A stretch of DNA of 64,000 nt from Sphingomonas aurea (GCF_030678875.1 NZ_JAUUDS010000005.1:1-64000), one strand, 5' to 3'. Shown: positions 15,257 through 25,102, counted from the stretch's first letter. Made by a program: numbers and translations. Notes: generated by a model from the letters alone, not told the origin.

Positions 15257-16096
15257 ATGGAAACGCTATCGACCAACCGCGCCTTTGGTGGCGTGCAGGG
15301 CGTGTACCGGCACGCGTCGCGCGCGACGGGCACCGACATGACCTTCTCCGTCTATGTCCCGCCCCATCCAGAAGGCGCGCGACTGCCGGTGGTATGGTAC
15401 CTGTCCGGCCTGACCTGCACCCATGCCAACGTCACCGACAAGGGCGAGTATCGCCGCGCCTGCGCGGAGCTGGGGCTGATCCTCGTCGCGCCCGACACCT
15501 CGCCGCGTGGCGACAGCGTGGCCGACGATCCGGCAGGCGCGTATGACTTCGGCCTGGGCGCCGGCTTCTATGTCGACGCGACCGAGGCGCCGTTCGCCGA
15601 CCATTACCGGATGTGGTCCTATGTGACGCAGGACCTGCCGGCGCTGGTCGCGACCGAGTTTCCCGCCGACATGGCGCGCCAGTCGATCATGGGCCACTCG
15701 ATGGGCGGGCACGGCGCGCTGACGATCGGGCTGCGCCATCCCGAGACGTACCGTGCGGCTTCGGCCTTCGCGCCGATCGCCGCGCCGTCGCAGGTGCCGT
15801 GGGGAGAGAAGGCGTTGGGCGGCTATCTGGGCGCGGATCGAGCAGCGTGGCGCGCGCACGATGCGGTCGCGCTGATCGAGGACGGCGCGCGGGTCGACGC
15901 GCTGCTGGTCGATGTCGGCGACGCCGATCCGTTCTTAACCGAGCAGCTGCGCCCGGAGTTGCTCGGGGACGCCTGCGGTGCGGCGGGCATCGACCTGACG
16001 CTGACGCTGCGGCCGGGCTACGACCACAGTTATTACTTCATCGCGACCTTCATGGCCGATCACCTGCGCTGGCACGCGGCGCGGCTGGGGGCATGA
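15257..16096 (+). CDS. fghA: S-formylglutathione hydrolase
   Basis: 279 residues from ATG at 15257. Esterase-D type alpha/beta hydrolase: oxyanion region [20 protein letters not shown], nucleophile in [20 protein letters not shown], acid in [13 protein letters not shown] and base His in [15 protein letters not shown]. It hydrolyses S-formylglutathione to formate and glutathione, the last step of glutathione-linked formaldehyde removal. The glutathione-dependent formaldehyde dehydrogenase is not in this cluster. The stop overlaps the next start by four bases. Confidence 0.95.
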   Translation: METLSTNRAFGGVQGVYRHASRATGTDMTFSVYVPPHPEGARLPVVWYLSGLTCTHANVTDKGEYRRACAELGLILVAPDTSPRGDSVADDPAGAYDFGLGAGFYVDATEAPFADHYRMWSYVTQDLPALVATEFPADMARQSIMGHSMGGHGALTIGLRHPETYRAASAFAPIAAPSQVPWGEKALGGYLGADRAAWRAHDAVALIEDGARVDALLVDVGDADPFLTEQLRPELLGDACGAAGIDLTLTLRPGYDHSYYFIATFMADHLRWHAARLGA

Positions 16097-17319
16097 CGAT
16101 GGACTACGATGTGCTGATCGTCGGCGGCGGCCATGGCGGCGCGCAGGCGGCGGTGGCGCTGCGCCAGCAGAAGTTCGCCGGATCGATCGCCATCCTGGGC
16201 GACGAGCCGGAACTGCCTTACGAACGCCCGCCGCTGTCGAAGGAATATCTGGCCGGCGAGCGGCCGTGGGAGCGGCTGCCGTTCCGCACCGCCGAGGCGT
16301 GGGCGGAGCGCGACGTCGCGCTGCTGCTCGGCCGGCGGGTGGTGGCGGTCGATCCGGTCGCGCACAGCGTCACGACCGCGGATGGCGCGACGACCGGTTA
16401 CGGCCGGCTGATCTGGGCGACCGGCGGCGCGCCCCGGCGGCTGTCCTGCGCGGGGCACGATCTGGCGGGCGTCCACAGCGTGCGGACCCGCGCCGATGTC
16501 GACCGGCTGATCGCCGAACTGCCTGCCACCACCCGCGTCGTCGTGATCGGCGGCGGCTATATCGGGCTGGAGGCGGCGGCGGTACTGACCAAGCTCGGCA
16601 AGCAGGTGGTGCTGCTGGAGGCGCTCGACCGGCTGCTGGCGCGGGTCGCGGGCGAGGCGCTGTCGCGCTTCTACGCCGACGAACACCGCGCCCACGGCGT
16701 CGACTTGCGCTTCGGCGCAACGGTCGAATGTATTGAGGAGGCGGACGGTCGCGCGACCGGCGTGCGGTTGGCCGACGGCAGCGTGCTGCCGGCCGAGATG
16801 GTGATCGTCGGCATCGGCATCGTCCCCGCGGTTCAGCCGCTGCTCGATGTCGGGGCGGAGGGCGGCAACGGCGTACGCGTCGATTCCCAGTGCCGCACCA
16901 GCCTGACCGACATCTTCGCGATCGGCGACTGTGCCGAGCATCGCAACGTGCATGCCCGCGGCGACTGGGTGCGGCTCGAATCGGTGCAGAACGCCAACGA
17001 CCAGGCGGCGGTCGCGGCGAAGGCGATCGCCGGGCGGCCGGAGGATTACGTGGCGGTGCCGTGGTTCTGGTCGAACCAGTACGACCTGAAGCTGCAGACG
17101 GTCGGCCTGTCACGCGGGCACGACGCGGTGGTGGTGCGCGGCGACCCGGCGACGCGCGCCTTCTCGGTCGTGTACCTGAAGGACGGTGCGGTGATCGCGC
17201 TCGACTGCGTCAACATGGTCCGCGACTATGCGCAGGCCCGCGCGCTGGTAGCGGCGCGGGCGGTGGTCGATATGGCGGCGCTCGCCGATCCGGGCGTGGC
17301 GCTGAAGGGGCTGGTGTAG
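16093..17319 (+). CDS. FAD-dependent ferredoxin/rubredoxin reductase-type oxidoreductase
   Basis: 408 residues. FAD-binding motif [20 protein letters not shown] at the start, NAD(P)H motif [17 protein letters not shown] near residue 150 and the second FAD motif [12 protein letters not shown] near 275, followed by a reductase C-terminal domain ([17 protein letters not shown]). This is the layout of reductases that feed Rieske dioxygenases and P450s through a ferredoxin. No oxygenase or ferredoxin is nearby. Translational coupling with fghA (ATGA overlap) places it in the same TetR-flanked unit; its partner is unknown. Confidence 0.9.
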   Translation: MTMDYDVLIVGGGHGGAQAAVALRQQKFAGSIAILGDEPELPYERPPLSKEYLAGERPWERLPFRTAEAWAERDVALLLGRRVVAVDPVAHSVTTADGATTGYGRLIWATGGAPRRLSCAGHDLAGVHSVRTRADVDRLIAELPATTRVVVIGGGYIGLEAAAVLTKLGKQVVLLEALDRLLARVAGEALSRFYADEHRAHGVDLRFGATVECIEEADGRATGVRLADGSVLPAEMVIVGIGIVPAVQPLLDVGAEGGNGVRVDSQCRTSLTDIFAIGDCAEHRNVHARGDWVRLESVQNANDQAAVAAKAIAGRPEDYVAVPWFWSNQYDLKLQTVGLSRGHDAVVVRGDPATRAFSVVYLKDGAVIALDCVNMVRDYAQARALVAARAVVDMAALADPGVALKGLV

Positions 17320-17592
17320 GGCGTGGTCCACCGAAACCGAAGCACCTCCCCGGCAAAGTGGCCGGTTCAACCCGGGCGGATCACACTCTAGCCCCGCACG
17401 ACCGCGCTGCGGGGGTCCCACCGGTCCTGCCGTCGATATCGTCCTGATCTGACGATCCACACGCCCGTGCGCATGTGGAACCCGCCTCTCGTGCAGGCAC
17501 CAGAGGCGGTATGGAGGATGCGGCCCTGCAGCGAGGCCGCGCGATCGGATCATCGCAGAGCGAACGACACGCCATGTCGATCGGGCGACGAT

Positions 17593-18879
17593 CTATAAGC
17601 GAAAGTCTTCCGCATTGTCATCGGACCATGGCTCATAGACAATCGGCTTCTCTCCGAAATATTTTCGCACCGATCGTGCTCGACGCTCAACGATGTCTTC
17701 CTCCGGGTCGATCTCGTCACTGTATATAAAGCGAGCGTTGAACTTTCCGTCACGAAGCAGATATTCGATCTCCATCCAACGATTATCTCCCTCCTGTGCC
17801 TCCCACAACTCGAGAAGGGCGTATGGCAGTCGTTGATCGTCGGGATCACGATACAAGACCTGGTTGCCAAGCTCCTTGAAGATTGACTCGCCGATCCAGT
17901 TATCGCCAAGCTCAGCATAGAGCAGGGTCGGTTCGGTCGGATACTCGATATCCATGGTCAGCCGCTGACCGATCTCGTTCAGCAGATCCTCCGTTTCACT
18001 ATTTGCCACGACTCTTCTCCGACCGTTCGTTGGGAATTTGATACTCTTATTAACGCCGTTGACCGTCCATCGCACGTCGAGCGCCGATGGCCTCCTGAGT
18101 TCGCCATTGAACCTTGGACCGATCCTGACCGTGACTGCGCATTTGGCGCGCTTGTCGCGCGCCCATTCGTCTTTGACGAGCCGATACTTGCCCCGATTGA
18201 AATGAGCGTCCGGGGCGAAGTGATTGAACGCTTCGGTCGGGCCGTTGAAGCGCGCGGCGATATAGTGGCCGCCATCGTCACCTGCCCGACGCTCCGCCCC
18301 GCCCGCCTGTCGCTGGGCAGCGCGAGACCGTATGGGTACGGTCGCGACCGTCAGCGTACCGGAGACGTCGCGGGTCCGCGCTCGCCCATCGATCTGATAG
18401 GTGTAGCCATTGCGGACGATGGTACGAAACGGCTCACCCGGCGCGGGCGCAGGCCGTGCGGACGCACCGCTCTTCGCTGCCGAGGATTGAGAACGCGCAC
18501 TGACTGCCGGAGGCGACGGGGGATAGGTCCGCATGGGCCCGTCCCACCCTGCTCCTGTCGCTCCCGCGCCGCCGAAATCACCGCCGCCACCGCCGGTAAA
18601 TCCGCCGCCGCCCCATGTCCCCGGAGCAGGTTTGCGGGCGGCACGATCTGTCGGATTCCGTGGTACCGGTCGAGAGGGCCGGGGTACCAAGCCCGCGGTG
18701 TCGGCCATGCCCACGCCCATTCGCCCCGTTCCGGCGAAGGTGAAGCGCCCGTTTTCCGGATCGTGCCAGGGATTGAACTTGAGTTCGAGCCCGTCTTCAC
18801 CGCGGATCGCCGGTAGTCTGCCGGTGCGCAGCCACACCCCGAATGCGCGTCGTCGATCGTCCGTCGATAATGTCGTCAT
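17593..18879 (-). CDS. Nuclease-toxin/YezG-immunity fusion protein
   Basis: 428 residues in three parts. Residues 1-55 include ELKFNPWHDPENGRFTFAG, a motif seen in phage head-protein and toxin N-termini. Residues 56-150 are a Gly/Pro/Ser linker. Residues 150-290 look like a DNA/RNA non-specific endonuclease (Endonuclea_NS_2): DDGGHYIAARF with the catalytic His, then AFNHFAPDAHFNRGKYR. Residues 295-417 resemble YezG/DUF600 immunity proteins (LLNEIGQRL, WMEIEYLLRDGKFNARF, VRKYFGEKPIVYEP). Toxin and immunity are normally separate genes; here no stop intervenes. The 3' half is visibly richer in A/T than the neighbours, suggesting transfer. The 273 bases downstream hold no gene. Confidence 0.78.
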   Translation of the reverse strand: MTTLSTDDRRRAFGVWLRTGRLPAIRGEDGLELKFNPWHDPENGRFTFAGTGRMGVGMADTAGLVPRPSRPVPRNPTDRAARKPAPGTWGGGGFTGGGGGDFGGAGATGAGWDGPMRTYPPSPPAVSARSQSSAAKSGASARPAPAPGEPFRTIVRNGYTYQIDGRARTRDVSGTLTVATVPIRSRAAQRQAGGAERRAGDDGGHYIAARFNGPTEAFNHFAPDAHFNRGKYRLVKDEWARDKRAKCAVTVRIGPRFNGELRRPSALDVRWTVNGVNKSIKFPTNGRRRVVANSETEDLLNEIGQRLTMDIEYPTEPTLLYAELGDNWIGESIFKELGNQVLYRDPDDQRLPYALLELWEAQEGDNRWMEIEYLLRDGKFNARFIYSDEIDPEEDIVERRARSVRKYFGEKPIVYEPWSDDNAEDFRL

Positions 18880-19002
18880 GCCGCCTCGCCTCCTGCTGAC
18901 GGCGAGAACATCTGAGCAACATTTTCCAACTAGTCAAGCCGAAACCAGCCGCTGGCCGCGGGCTGTGTTCCAGCTTCGTTCTCAACGGATCGAACGGGAA
19001 TG

Positions 19003-19089
19003 TGGTGCGGCCGAGAAGACTCGAACTTCCACGGGCTTTCGCCCACAACGACCTCAACGTTGCGCGTCTACCAATTCCGCCACGGCCGC
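19003..19089 (-). tRNA. tRNA-Leu, anticodon GAG
   Basis: On the minus strand the sequence runs from GCGGCCGTGGCGGAATTGG to GTTCGAGTCTTCTCGGCCGC and an encoded ACCA end: 87 nt with a seven-base acceptor stem GCGGCCG/CGGCCGC, a long variable arm (class II) and the anticodon loop CGTTGAGGT giving GAG. Identity Leu follows from the variable arm and the D-loop. It reads Leu CUC/CUU codons. Confidence 0.96.
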
Positions 19090-19197
19090 ACGTGCCTACC
19101 GCCGAAGGACCCGGCGGCCGGTAGGCGAGCGCCCCTAGCAGGGTCGCGCAGGGGCTGCAACGGGTTGTTTGTCGTTGGCTGCCCTGCAGAAGCGTTA

Positions 19198-20058
19198 TCA
19201 GCCGCCCTCGCCGGCGAAGCTCAGCTCCAGCCGCTTGGAATTGGACGGCACATCAAGCTTGGCGGAGTTGAAGTCGATCGCGGCGCCGGGGGCCAGCGTG
19301 CGACGCTCGGGCGTGATCGTCCAGCTATAGACCAGCCGTCCCTGCGCATCGCGCAGCTCGGCGCGGATGTCGGGCACGCGCTGGCGGGTCGAGGAGGGAT
19401 TGGTGACCTGGCCGCTGACCGCGAAGAGTTCGGAGCCATTCTCCAGCTCGCGCCGCTCGATCGGGTTGTCGCGCAGCCGCAGCGGACTTTCCGCCGCGCC
19501 CAGCGACAGGCCAAAGCGCGAGGCGAGGCCCGGCGCGCCCGACCAGATGATCGCCGCCACCCCCAGCATCATCAGGATGCCGGCGGCGAAGGCGAGCGCG
19601 GTCCAGCGCTTGGCGGGATTGCGCCGCGCCTTGAACGGCGGGCGGTGCGCGAAGGCGTCATAGTCGCTGCCATAGGCGTCCATCGCCGCATAGCCCGGTG
19701 TGACCCGGGCCGGCGCGGGTATCGGCATCGTCTGCGCAGGCGACGGGGCGACGGGCTGTGCGACCGGCGGCAGCGGCGCGGCGACCGGCTCCGCTGCCGT
19801 CTCCGGCTCCACCGCAAGCGCGCGCTCCTCGTCCTCCGCGTCGTAACGCGGCTCGGACGGAGGTGGTGGAGACGGAGGAGACGGAGGAGGAGGCGGTGCG
19901 GGCGGCGGCGGCGCGACGGGACGCGACAGGTCGAGGATCGCCGGTTCCTGGAACCAGCTGTGGCGGCAATTGGCGCAGCGCACGGTGCGCCCCTCTGCCC
20001 CGATCGCGCTGTCGGGAACCAGGTAGCGGGTGCGGCATTCGGGACATTCGAGGATCAT
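19198..20058 (-). CDS. Zinc-ribbon, single-span membrane protein (DUF3426-like)
   Basis: 286 residues from ATG at 20058, chosen because the zinc ribbon begins immediately: [20 protein letters not shown] then [11 protein letters not shown], a CxxC...CxxC MJ0042-type motif. A proline-rich linker of about 100 residues follows, then a membrane span ([19 protein letters not shown]) near residue 165 and a C-terminal extracytoplasmic domain with [18 protein letters not shown]. This order (ribbon, Pro linker, span, FxLxG-like domain) is typical of alphaproteobacterial DUF3426 proteins encoded beside ftsE/ftsX; a function is not known. It diverges from ftsE. Confidence 0.88.
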   Translation of the reverse strand: MILECPECRTRYLVPDSAIGAEGRTVRCANCRHSWFQEPAILDLSRPVAPPPPAPPPPPSPPSPPPPSEPRYDAEDEERALAVEPETAAEPVAAPLPPVAQPVAPSPAQTMPIPAPARVTPGYAAMDAYGSDYDAFAHRPPFKARRNPAKRWTALAFAAGILMMLGVAAIIWSGAPGLASRFGLSLGAAESPLRLRDNPIERRELENGSELFAVSGQVTNPSSTRQRVPDIRAELRDAQGRLVYSWTITPERRTLAPGAAIDFNSAKLDVPSNSKRLELSFAGEGG

Positions 20059-20190
20059 GGGTCGGGATGCCCGCTTCGCCGGTCGGCCGGAGCTGGCCTC
20101 GGAACGATGTGCCACGCACCGGCGGGACGTGGCAAGTATCTAGCGCGCGGCTTGATGCGCCGCGCCCGGCGTGCGAAGGCACCGCCACCG

Positions 20191-20895
20191 ATGACCACGA
20201 TCGTGCAGTTCGAGAATGTCGGCCTGCGCTACGGCTCGGGACCGGAAATGCTGAGTGACGTCAGTTTCTCGTTGCAGAGCGGCACCTTCTATTTCCTGAC
20301 CGGGTCGAGCGGCGCGGGCAAGACGTCGCTCCTGAAGCTGATCTATCTGGCGCAGCGGCCCAGTCGCGGCATCATCCGCCTGTTCGGCGAGGACGCGGTG
20401 GTGCTGCCGCGCCAGCGCCTGCCGGGCTTTCGCCGCCGCATCGGCGTGGTGTTCCAGGATTTCCGGCTCGTCCCGCACCTGACCGCGGCGCAGAACGTCG
20501 CCCTTCCCTTGCGCATCGCCGGCCTGCCGATGGACGAGATCGAGACGGCGGTGCGCGAGATGCTGGCCTGGGTCGGGCTGGCCGAGCGCGCCGATGCGCG
20601 CCCCGCGACGCTGTCGGGCGGCGAGCAGCAGCGGGTGGCGATCGCCCGTGCGGTCATCAACCGGCCCGAGATCCTGGTCGCCGACGAGCCGACCGGAAAC
20701 GTCGACCCCGACATGGCCGACCGGCTGATGCACCTGTTCGGGTCGCTGGGTAACCTTGGCACCACCGTCGTCGTCGCCACCCACGACCTGCACCTGCTGA
20801 CGCGGGTGCCGACGGCGCGGATGATGCAGCTGGACGGCGGTCGGCTGCTCGATCCGACCGGCATCCTGCGCTATCCGCCGGCGTTGCGGTCATGA
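20191..20895 (+). CDS. ftsE: Cell-division ATP-binding protein FtsE
   Basis: 234 residues, ABC ATPase with Walker A TGSSGAGKTSLLKLIYLAQR, Q-loop FQDFRLVPHLTAAQNVALPL, signature LSGGEQQRVAIARA, Walker B ILVADEPTGNVDPD and H-loop VVVATHDL. The FRLVPHLT segment and the length fit FtsE, which with FtsX controls septal peptidoglycan hydrolases from the inner membrane. Start ATG at 20191 is the first after the open upstream region; Shine-Dalgarno is weak. The stop overlaps ftsX. Confidence 0.94.
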   Translation: MTTIVQFENVGLRYGSGPEMLSDVSFSLQSGTFYFLTGSSGAGKTSLLKLIYLAQRPSRGIIRLFGEDAVVLPRQRLPGFRRRIGVVFQDFRLVPHLTAAQNVALPLRIAGLPMDEIETAVREMLAWVGLAERADARPATLSGGEQQRVAIARAVINRPEILVADEPTGNVDPDMADRLMHLFGSLGNLGTTVVVATHDLHLLTRVPTARMMQLDGGRLLDPTGILRYPPALRS

Positions 20896-21782
20896 GGTGG
20901 CTGGCATGGAACAGGGGTGCGGCGCCGCTGCTGGAGGGGTCGCGCGGGCGCCGCGCGATGACCGCGGTGCTGGCGATCCTGGTGTTCCTAACCGTGCTGG
21001 CGACCGCGATGGGGCTGGGCACGCTGTCCGCCGGGCGCCAGCTGGAGCGGCAATTGTCCGGCCGGCTGACCGTGCAGGTGGTCGAGGGCGAAGCGGTTCG
21101 CCGCGACCGGCTGGCGGCGCGGGTGCTGGCAGTGCTGCGCGCCACGCCGGGCGTCGCGCGCGCGACGCCGGTGGACCCCGAGGAAATCGCGCGGCTGCTC
21201 CAACCCTGGCTGGGAACCGAGGCGACGGACGCCGCCCTGCCCGTGCCGGCGCTGATCGACGTCGACCTGGCATCGGCCGACGACGCGGTGGCGGCGCGGG
21301 TCGCGGAGGTGGCGCGCGGGGTGGCGCCGGCGGTGCGGGTCGATCGGCAGCAGGGCTGGATGTCCCCGGTCAGCGGCCTGCTCCAGACCCTGGCGCTGGT
21401 CGCGCTGGCGCTGGTCGCGATGCTGGCGGCGGCGACCGCCGCGGTGGTGGTGCTGGCGGCGCGTGCCGGGCTCGACGCGCACCGCGCGACGATCGAGGTG
21501 ATGCACATGCTGGGCTCGACCGACCGGCAGCTGGCGCGGCTGTTCCAGCGGCGCATCGCGCTTGACGCGATGCTGGGCGGCATGGTCGGCGGCGCGGCGG
21601 CGGCGGCCGTGGCGGCGGTGATCGGGATACGGGTCGCAGCGCTCAGGTCGGAACTGGCGAGCGGCGTGCTGCTGGGCGCGGGCGAGTGGGCGGCACTGGC
21701 GGCGGTGCCGCTGGTCTTCATCCTGCTGGCGATGATCGCCGCGCGGCTGGCGGTGACGCGCGCGCTGCGCCGGGTGCTATAG
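20892..21782 (+). CDS. ftsX: Cell-division protein FtsX
   Basis: 296 residues, start overlapping ftsE by four bases. Topology fits FtsX: cytoplasmic head, first span around AMTAVLAILVFLTVLATAMG, a periplasmic domain of about 120 residues, then three spans (TLALVALALVAMLAAATAAV; DAMLGGMVGGAAAAAVAAVI; VPLVFILLAMIAARLAV) with the cytoplasmic loop HRATIEVMHMLGSTDRQLA, the FtsE-coupling helix. Forms the transmembrane half of FtsEX. Confidence 0.93.
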   Translation: MRWLAWNRGAAPLLEGSRGRRAMTAVLAILVFLTVLATAMGLGTLSAGRQLERQLSGRLTVQVVEGEAVRRDRLAARVLAVLRATPGVARATPVDPEEIARLLQPWLGTEATDAALPVPALIDVDLASADDAVAARVAEVARGVAPAVRVDRQQGWMSPVSGLLQTLALVALALVAMLAAATAAVVVLAARAGLDAHRATIEVMHMLGSTDRQLARLFQRRIALDAMLGGMVGGAAAAAVAAVIGIRVAALRSELASGVLLGAGEWAALAAVPLVFILLAMIAARLAVTRALRRVL

Positions 21783-22316
21783 ATGCTGCGCCTGCTCTCG
21801 ACGCTGGTGATCGGCTGGTCCCTGGGGTTCGCGGCGTTCATGCTGCTGCTGCCGCGCCCGCTGGAGGGAACGACGACCGACGCGATCGTGGTGCCGACCG
21901 GCGGCGCGGGCCGGATCGATCGCGGCATCGCGCTGCTGCAGGAGCATCAGGCCAAGCGGATGCTGGTGACGGGCGTCGGCCCCGGCGTCCGCCCGCGCGA
22001 CCTGGCGCGGACGTACCGCGCGCCGGAGGCCCTGTTCGCCTGCTGCATCGACCTGGGCGCCGACGCGGTCGATACCCGCTCCAATGCCGAGGAAACCGCG
22101 CGCTGGGTGCGCGAGCATCGCTATACCACCGTGCGGCTGGTGACGTCGGACTGGCACCTGCCGCGGGCGCGGATGGAATTGAGCGCGGCGCTGGGCCCGC
22201 GCGTGGTGGTGCTGGGCGATGGGGTGCCGGGCAATGCCCGCCTCGCCACATTGGTCAACGAATACAACAAGCTGGTGCTGCGCCGCATCGCCCTGTGGAT
22301 CGGTTGGGGGGGATGA
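21783..22316 (+). CDS. YdcF/ElyC/SanA-family membrane-anchored protein (DUF218)
   Basis: 177 residues starting at the base after the ftsX stop. One N-terminal span (TLVIGWSLGFAAFMLLLP), then a DUF218 domain: DAIVVPTGGAGRIDRGIALL, RMLVTGVGPGV, DTRSNAEETARWVREH and LVTSDWHLPRARM. The family acts in envelope carbon or lipid-carrier homeostasis in enterobacteria (ElyC, SanA), but the reaction is unsettled. Translational coupling to ftsX and to an acyltransferase supports an envelope role. Confidence 0.9.
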   Translation: MLRLLSTLVIGWSLGFAAFMLLLPRPLEGTTTDAIVVPTGGAGRIDRGIALLQEHQAKRMLVTGVGPGVRPRDLARTYRAPEALFACCIDLGADAVDTRSNAEETARWVREHRYTTVRLVTSDWHLPRARMELSAALGPRVVVLGDGVPGNARLATLVNEYNKLVLRRIALWIGWGG

Positions 22317-22999
22317 TGGTCCTGCTGCGCAACATCGCGTTTTCGATCGTGTTCTGGGGCCTGTCGGTGCCGATCGTGGCGACCGCGCCGATCAGCGCGC
22401 TGTTCGGGCGCCGCGCGATCGTGCGCCACGCCACCGCCTGGACGCTGGTCCATCGCTGGGCGGTGCGCCACCTGCTCGGCATTCGGGTGAAGGTGGAGGG
22501 GGTGCAGCCGACGACCCCCGTCTTCTACGCCGCCAAGCACCAGTCGATGTGGGAAACGCTGGAGCTGCAATGCCGGCTGGGCGGCCCGGCGATGGTGCTG
22601 AAGCGCGAGCTGGCGAACATTCCGGTCTGGGGCTGGTCGGCGCGGTGCTACGGCGCAATCGTGGTCGACCGAGAGGCGGCCGGCGCGGCGATGCGCGGCA
22701 TGATGCGCGAGGCGGAGGCGGCACGGCTGGAGGGCCGCTCGATCCTGATCTTTCCCGAGGGCACGCGCGTCGCGCCGGGCGAGCAGCCGCCGCTGAAACC
22801 GGGTTTCGCCGGGCTCTACCGGATATTGGCGATGCCGACTGTGCCGATCGCCACCGATATCGGCCTGCTATGGCCACGGCGCGGACTGAAGCGGCCGGGC
22901 GTCGTGACGCTGCGCTTCGGCGACGTCATCCCGCCGGGCCTGCCGCGCCGGGTGGCGGAGGCGGCGATCCATGCCGGGATGAACGCGCTGGAGCGGTGA
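22313..22999 (+). CDS. 1-acyl-glycerol-3-phosphate acyltransferase (PlsC family)
   Basis: 228 residues, overlapping the previous gene by four bases (an ATG three bases later is possible). Acyltransferase motifs in order: HQSMWETLELQ (H-x4-E, the usual D being E: HxxxxxE form AAKHQSMWETLEL), GAIVVDRE, FPEGTRVAPGEQPPLKPGF and VPIATDIG. The hydrophobic N-terminus (IAFSIVFWGLSVPIVATAPI) anchors it in the inner membrane. It should acylate lysophosphatidic acid to phosphatidic acid. Last gene of the ftsE operon; a repeat follows. Confidence 0.9.
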   Translation: MMVLLRNIAFSIVFWGLSVPIVATAPISALFGRRAIVRHATAWTLVHRWAVRHLLGIRVKVEGVQPTTPVFYAAKHQSMWETLELQCRLGGPAMVLKRELANIPVWGWSARCYGAIVVDREAAGAAMRGMMREAEAARLEGRSILIFPEGTRVAPGEQPPLKPGFAGLYRILAMPTVPIATDIGLLWPRRGLKRPGVVTLRFGDVIPPGLPRRVAEAAIHAGMNALER

Positions 23000-23037
23000 G
23001 CGGAAGCCGAGGTGGACCACACCTCCTCGTCATCCCG

Positions 23038-23133
23038 GCGGACACCGGGATCCACGGACACGGTGTCGGCAACGTGGCCATGCTGCCATCGGCCACATCG
23101 AAACCATGGGTCCCGGCGTTCGCCGGGATGACG
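23038..23133. repeat. Paired palindromic repeat, copy 3 (variant)
   Basis: Units CGTCATCCCGGCGGACACCG and GGCGTTCGCCGGGATGACG face each other between convergent genes. The wording CCGGCG...CGCCGG differs from the CCCCGC type of most other copies, marking a subfamily shared with 51242-51269. Confidence 0.85.
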
Positions 23134-23150
23134 AGGGGTATGCGAAAGCC

Positions 23151-23525
23151 TCAGCTCCCCTTGGCCGGAAGGCGCGACGTGGCGGACACCTTCGTCACCT
23201 GTGCGTTGCCGTCCCCGTCGATCGCGATGACCCAGTGGTTGGTCTTGTCGCAGGTCACCGCCCAGGAATCCTTGCCCTGCATCGGGTTGATCTCATACTC
23301 GTTGGTCACTTCCTGGCAGCTCTCCTTGCTGTCGCGGACGGCGCGCAGGAACACGCCGTCGCGCTGGCCGGCGGGCAGCGCGCGGATCTTGGCGGCATAG
23401 CCCTCCTCCGGCGCGGCGGCTTCGTTGGTGGCGGCAGCGGCGGTGTTGGCGGCGGGGACCGGCTGGCGGTCGCATCCGGCGAGCAGCGGCAGCAGAAGCA
23501 AGGACGCGGCGCAGTAGCGGATCAT
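23151..23525 (-). CDS. Small lipoprotein of unknown function
   Basis: 124 residues from ATG at 23525, which opens directly on a lipoprotein signal (lipobox LLAGC). An Ala/Asn-rich linker of about 25 residues follows, then a compact domain with two Cys (KESCQEVTNEY and WAVTCDKTNHWVIAIDGDG) that could form a disulphide in the periplasm. I do not recognise the family. It is a single gene ending against a palindromic repeat. Confidence 0.75.
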   Translation of the reverse strand: MIRYCAASLLLLPLLAGCDRQPVPAANTAAAATNEAAAPEEGYAAKIRALPAGQRDGVFLRAVRDSKESCQEVTNEYEINPMQGKDSWAVTCDKTNHWVIAIDGDGNAQVTKVSATSRLPAKGS

Positions 23526-23662
23526 CGGGTCATCTCCTTCGCGACGGACAACGAGCGTTCCGACACCCGGTTGCGGCCGTCCGGACAGCTTCGTAGCACA
23601 TCTTCGGCCGATGACAGGCACGCGGCGATGCGCTATGGCAGGCCGGAGAGGTTTTTGCGTTC

Positions 23663-25102
23663 ATGAACAACAGGTTGGTTGCGGCGATCAGCGCAGCGGC
23701 GCTGCTGGCGGGATGCGGTGGCAGCGATGGCGGCGGCGGAGCCGGTGGCAGCCTGACGCCCGGGACTTCGGCCACGCCGACCCCGACCGCGAGTACCGGC
23801 TGCTCGCTGCTCGATCGGCAGAACTGGGCGGCGGCGCAGCTGCGCGAATGGTATCTGTTTCCCGATACGCTGCCCGCCACGCTCGACCCGACCGGCTACT
23901 CGACCGTGAAGGATTATGTCGACGCGCTGACCGCGACCGCGCGCAGCCAGCGCAAGGACCGGTACTTCACCTATGTCACCTCGATCGCCGAGGAGAACGC
24001 CTTCTACGACTCGGGCGCCAGCGCCGGTTTCGGCGTGCGCCTGTCCTATGACACCGCCGCCAACCGCGTCTTCGTCGCCGAGGCGTTCGAGAATGCGCCG
24101 GCGCTGGCCGCGGGGATCGATCGCGGCACCGAGATCCTGGCGATCGGCACCAGCAGCGCCGCCCTGCGCACCGTCGCCGACCTGATGGCCATGGGCGGCG
24201 CCTCTGCCGTGACCGACGCGCTCGGGCCTTCCACCGCGGGCACCACGCGTGTCCTGCGCATCGCCGACCGTGCCGGCACCCGCGAGGTGACGGTGAGCAA
24301 GACCGACTATTCGCTCAGCCCGATCTCGTCGCGGTACGGCGTGCAGACGCTGACCGATGGCGGGCAGCAGATCGGCTATCTGAACCTGCGCACCTTCATC
24401 TCGACCGCCGATCCGGCACTGCGCACCGCCTTTGCCAATTTCCGCGCGGCGGGGATCACGCAGGTCATCATCGACCTGCGCTACAATGGCGGCGGGCTGG
24501 TCAACACGGCGGAGCTGATGGGCGACCTGCTCGGCGGCAATCGCAGCACCAGCGACGTGTTCAGCTACACGGCTTTCCGCCCGGAGAAGGCGTCGAACAA
24601 CAAGACCCGCTTCTTCTCGCCCCAGTCGCAGTCGATCGCGCCGACGCGGATCGCGTTCATCGGCACGGGCGGCACCGCTTCGGCCAGCGAGCTGCTCATC
24701 AACGCCTTCACCCCCTATCTGCACACCAGCGCCGCGCTGATCGGCAGCAACACCTATGGCAAGCCGGTCGGCCAGATCGCGCTCGACAAGTCGGCGTGCG
24801 ACGACCGGCTGCGGGTGATCGCCTTCGCCACCCAGAATGCGGCACGGCAGGGCGACTATTATGACGGCCTCGCCACCCGGGTGGAGGCGAGCTGCCGCGC
24901 GAGCGACGACACCACCTATCCGCTGGGCGACCCGCGCGAGGCGTCGACCAGGGCGGCGCTCGACTTCCTGGCGGGGCGGACCTGCACGCCGATCGCGTCG
25001 ACCGACGCGACGGCGCAGAGCGCGCGCAGCACCGGCCGGCGCGAGCTTCTGACCCCGGAACGGCCAACCACGGCGCAGCGCGAGGTGCCGGGGCTGTTCT
25101 GA
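23663..25102 (+). CDS. S41-family (C-terminal processing) serine peptidase lipoprotein
   Basis: 479 residues. N-terminal lipoprotein signal with AALLAGCGG, then a Gly/Thr linker. A PDZ-like part includes GFGVRLSYDTAANRVFVAEA and ALAAGIDRGTEILAIG. The S41 catalytic core holds QVIIDLRYNGGGLVNTAELM, the Ser in TGGTASASELLINAF and the basic SNTYGKPVGQIAL. Expected to cut misfolded or tail-tagged proteins in the periplasm. The C-terminal 50 residues are Arg/Thr-rich without recognised motifs. The Ser-Lys dyad looks intact. Confidence 0.9.
   Translation: MNNRLVAAISAAALLAGCGGSDGGGGAGGSLTPGTSATPTPTASTGCSLLDRQNWAAAQLREWYLFPDTLPATLDPTGYSTVKDYVDALTATARSQRKDRYFTYVTSIAEENAFYDSGASAGFGVRLSYDTAANRVFVAEAFENAPALAAGIDRGTEILAIGTSSAALRTVADLMAMGGASAVTDALGPSTAGTTRVLRIADRAGTREVTVSKTDYSLSPISSRYGVQTLTDGGQQIGYLNLRTFISTADPALRTAFANFRAAGITQVIIDLRYNGGGLVNTAELMGDLLGGNRSTSDVFSYTAFRPEKASNNKTRFFSPQSQSIAPTRIAFIGTGGTASASELLINAFTPYLHTSAALIGSNTYGKPVGQIALDKSACDDRLRVIAFATQNAARQGDYYDGLATRVEASCRASDDTTYPLGDPREASTRAALDFLAGRTCTPIASTDATAQSARSTGRRELLTPERPTTAQREVPGLF

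Noticed and set aside
17391..17519. Terminators behind the FAD reductase or the toxin-immunity gene
   Set aside because: Hairpins CCCCGCA/TGCGGGG and CCGCCTC/GAGGCGG exist, but neither is followed by a T-run on the relevant strand.
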